Below are positions 62,302-64,000 of a stretch of DNA of 64,000 nucleotides, in pieces. Origin of the DNA: Paenibacillus_V sp046244365 (GTDB taxonomy: Bacteria; Bacillota; Bacilli; Paenibacillales; NBRC-103111); assembly GCF_046244365.1 (NCBI RefSeq), contig NZ_CP176395.1:6138001-6202000 (forward strand), written 5' to 3'. The number at the start of each line of letters is the position of its first letter. The stretch's first letter is position 1. The notes under the pieces are model-generated. The model was not told the DNA's origin. It saw only the letters and a list, made by a program, of their open reading frames with translations, and ran no database searches. A program made the position numbers and the translations under genes.

Positions 62302-63003
62302 ATGCAGAAAACATTCAAGCGCCTGGCAGCATTCATGCTGGTATGGGGAATTATTCTACTTCAGCCTCCTCAAGCTTCTGCGATCCCGGCCGTTATGTCC
62401 GATATGGACATCGTGATCGATGTAGGCCACGGAGGAATCGACGGCGGAGCGGTAAACGGCGATCTTCTGGAAAAGGATATCAATCTGCAGCTGGGCAAGC
62501 TGCTTTATGCCGAGCTCCAAAGCAAAGGGTACCGTACCGTCCTAAACCGTACGGGGGATTACGCGCTAAGCGAGGACAATCATTGGCTTCGTTCCAGCAG
62601 GCATCGCCGGGATTTGGCGCAGAGGAGTTTAATCGCCAATCAGCTGCATCCGAAAATGATGATCAGCCTGCATGTCAACTGGGCCAAAAACCGCAACAGA
62701 AACGGCGGGGTCGTTCTTTATCAAAACAACAGCCACAGCATTTTACTGGCAAATTTGCTGCAGTCGTCTTTAAATAACTTGTATGGCCAAACGAGGGAGC
62801 CGGTATTCGGCAAAACGTTTTTTATTTTGAATCATACCAAATGCCCCACGGTAATCGTCGAAATGGGCTTTATCTCTAATGCAAGAGATAGACGGCAGCT
62901 AACCGCCCCTGCTAAACAGAAACAGTTAGTCGCCGCCCTGAGTGTCGCCGTCGATCAATATTTCGCCTTTACGGAATCCGCCGGCTCCCGCCCTCAGCCG
63001 TAA
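62302..63003 (+). CDS. cwlD: N-acetylmuramoyl-L-alanine amidase, CwlD-like
   Basis: A 233-residue zinc amidase with a signal peptide (about 1-27, ending QASA). CwlD helps make muramic lactam in the spore cortex. Zinc and catalytic motifs are IVIDVGHGGIDGGAV (His), GDLLEKDINLQLGK (Glu), MISLHVNWAK (His) and TVIVEMGFISN (Glu). The length is near that of B. subtilis CwlD (237). ATG 62302 follows AAGGGG at nine bases. The 3' end overlaps the convergent deacetylase gene by 35 bases. Other amidase_3 proteins share these motifs, so the CwlD role is probable rather than certain. Confidence 0.82.
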   Translation: MQKTFKRLAAFMLVWGIILLQPPQASAIPAVMSDMDIVIDVGHGGIDGGAVNGDLLEKDINLQLGKLLYAELQSKGYRTVLNRTGDYALSEDNHWLRSSRHRRDLAQRSLIANQLHPKMMISLHVNWAKNRNRNGGVVLYQNNSHSILLANLLQSSLNNLYGQTREPVFGKTFFILNHTKCPTVIVEMGFISNARDRRQLTAPAKQKQLVAALSVAVDQYFAFTESAGSRPQP

Positions 63004-63811
63004 CGGTCGCTACCTTGGAGAGCGGGACGAATTGCGCTTCCTTCTCCAAGTCCGGGTAATATTTGCGCAGTACGGCGGCCGTGTTTTTGCCGGAATCGCC
63101 GACATGCCCGATTGCAACCGTAAGATCGTTTTCGTGGACGTGCTTCTGAAACAATTTGACCTGCTTGGCAATATGCGCTTGCGTAACGATGTCATCGAAA
63201 AACATATGATTATCTACCGTCTTCACCCCAACCTTCGCTGCTACGGCCGGAACGACGCTGCGATAGTTCGTCTTACTGTCCAGAAAAAACAGTCCGCGTT
63301 CCCGGCAAACCTCAAGCACGATAGTCATAACGCGCTCATCCCCTGTCGCTTTCGAGCCCATATGATTATTCATGCCGACTGCGAACGGCACATCGTCAAT
63401 CGCTTCGTTGACGCGCTTGCGGACTTCCTCGTCCGTCATCGAAGTCAGAATCGCGCCGGGACCCAGCCAGCTCTTTCTCCCCTTTATAGGCTCCATCGGC
63501 AAATGGACGATAACCTCATGCCCAACTTTATGCGCCCATTCCGCATCGCGCTTCGTCGAAGGCAGAAACGGCATGACCGCTACCGTAATGTGGAACGGCA
63601 GCTCCATCATTTCCTTGGTCCCCTTCATATCGCTGCCAAAATCGTCAATGACGATGACGCCTCGCTTCGTCTTTGCCGGCGCCGGTTCTTCATTGCCCGA
63701 TTGGAGCGCCGCAGCAGTTACTAAAGGCGTCGCACCGCTCGTGCCGCTCATTCCGGCAAATACCAGCCCGGCAGCCATCAATATGCGAAAAAAACGAATA
63801 CAGTTTACCAT
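62969..63811 (-). CDS. Divergent polysaccharide deacetylase-family protein (YibQ type)
   Basis: A 280-residue exported protein with a signal peptide (about 1-27). It shows the divergent deacetylase pattern: GVIVIDDFGSDMKGTKEMME, ITVAVMPFLP, HEVIVHLPMEP, GMNNHMGSKAT and FFLDSKTNYRS. Members are predicted to remove acetyl groups from cell-wall or surface sugars. ATG 63811 lies after AAAAGGAG. The stop end overlaps the cwlD-like gene tail to tail, without an intergenic terminator. Confidence 0.87.
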   Translation of the reverse strand: MVNCIRFFRILMAAGLVFAGMSGTSGATPLVTAAALQSGNEEPAPAKTKRGVIVIDDFGSDMKGTKEMMELPFHITVAVMPFLPSTKRDAEWAHKVGHEVIVHLPMEPIKGRKSWLGPGAILTSMTDEEVRKRVNEAIDDVPFAVGMNNHMGSKATGDERVMTIVLEVCRERGLFFLDSKTNYRSVVPAVAAKVGVKTVDNHMFFDDIVTQAHIAKQVKLFQKHVHENDLTVAIGHVGDSGKNTAAVLRKYYPDLEKEAQFVPLSKVATVTAEGGSRRIP

Positions 63812-63923
63812 GTCGATTCTCCTTTTACGGTTAAATAAGGTTTCGTCTTGTTATTTGTAAAAGGGTGGTAAACTATACGGTTTCTTTCACATATTCGGCA
63901 AAAATCGGCAAGGCTGATAAATC

Positions 63924-63972
63924 AAAAAAGAGCCGCAGCTCCGGTTTGGCCCGGCAGTTGCAACTCTTTTTG
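63924..63972. terminator. Bidirectional hairpin terminator at the right edge
   Basis: AAAAAAGAG...GCAGCT-CCGG, loop TTTGG, then CCGG-CAGTTGC...CTCTTTTTT. A and T runs flank both sides. A gene on the minus strand may end just right of it (a TAA or TAG lies at 63980-63990), but too little is visible to identify it. Confidence 0.7.
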
Positions 63973-64000
63973 AACGAGTCTATGAAATTAATGACGGCGT

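Overview
The window looks like chromosomal DNA of an endospore-forming, Gram-positive Bacillales bacterium, most probably Paenibacillus or a close relative. This rests on gene content only, with no database search. The supporting content is a SpoVID-type spore coat protein with a LysM domain, a CwlD-like amidase, paired lonB-lonA, ysxC, the hemAX...CDBL heme cluster in Bacillus-like order, SLH-anchored surface proteins, several LplB/YtcP-type sugar importers with AraC-type regulators, and strong GGAGG ribosome binding sites with frequent TTG and GTG starts.

Two conserved core blocks flank an accessory region. Left core (about 1.6-4.4 kb, minus strand): spoVID, a RluA/RluD-type pseudouridine synthase, and a 36-residue membrane peptide gene coupled to it. 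Right core (39-64 kb, mostly minus strand): hemL with a divergent Crp/Fnr-type regulator; hemE-hemH-hemY; hemA-hemX-sirC-like-hemC-cobA/hemD-hemB followed by a Gfo/Idh oxidoreductase; then speD, three unknown genes, ysxC, lonA, lonB, a cwlD-like amidase and a divergent polysaccharide deacetylase. In Bacillus subtilis spoVID lies next to hemL. Here they are about 36 kb apart.

The accessory region (about 4.5-39 kb) is built for carbohydrate capture. It holds a phosphodiester glycosidase-domain protein; a Fur-box-controlled FTR1 iron permease with a lipoprotein; a bacterial GRAS-domain protein; a large secreted family-8 polysaccharide lyase; an ABC importer (binding protein plus two permeases) with a membrane-bound AraC-type regulator; a beta-propeller/SLH surface protein and a Tat-exported beta-helix protein behind a perfect cre site; tatA; and a second sugar operon. 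That operon runs from binding protein through two permeases, a Gfo/Idh oxidoreductase, a truncated SDR and an IlvD/Edd-type sugar-acid dehydratase to an M20 hydrolase. A YesM/YesN-type two-component system lies just upstream of it. Another binding-protein gene with a perfect cre site runs off the left edge.

Striking non-coding structure includes: a pair of 15-bp direct repeats abutting poor -35 boxes at both the two-component promoter and the neighbouring importer promoter; a dispersed hairpin element (CCCC-ACAAAGT...ACTTTG-GGGG) sitting between operon genes, including three tandem copies between hemA and hemX; two arrays of TAGTGAAC-N4-GTTCACTA palindromes; a possible pseudoknot in the speD leader; and repeat-rich DNA between lonA and ysxC. 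I saw no tRNA, rRNA, CRISPR array, prophage or intact insertion sequence.
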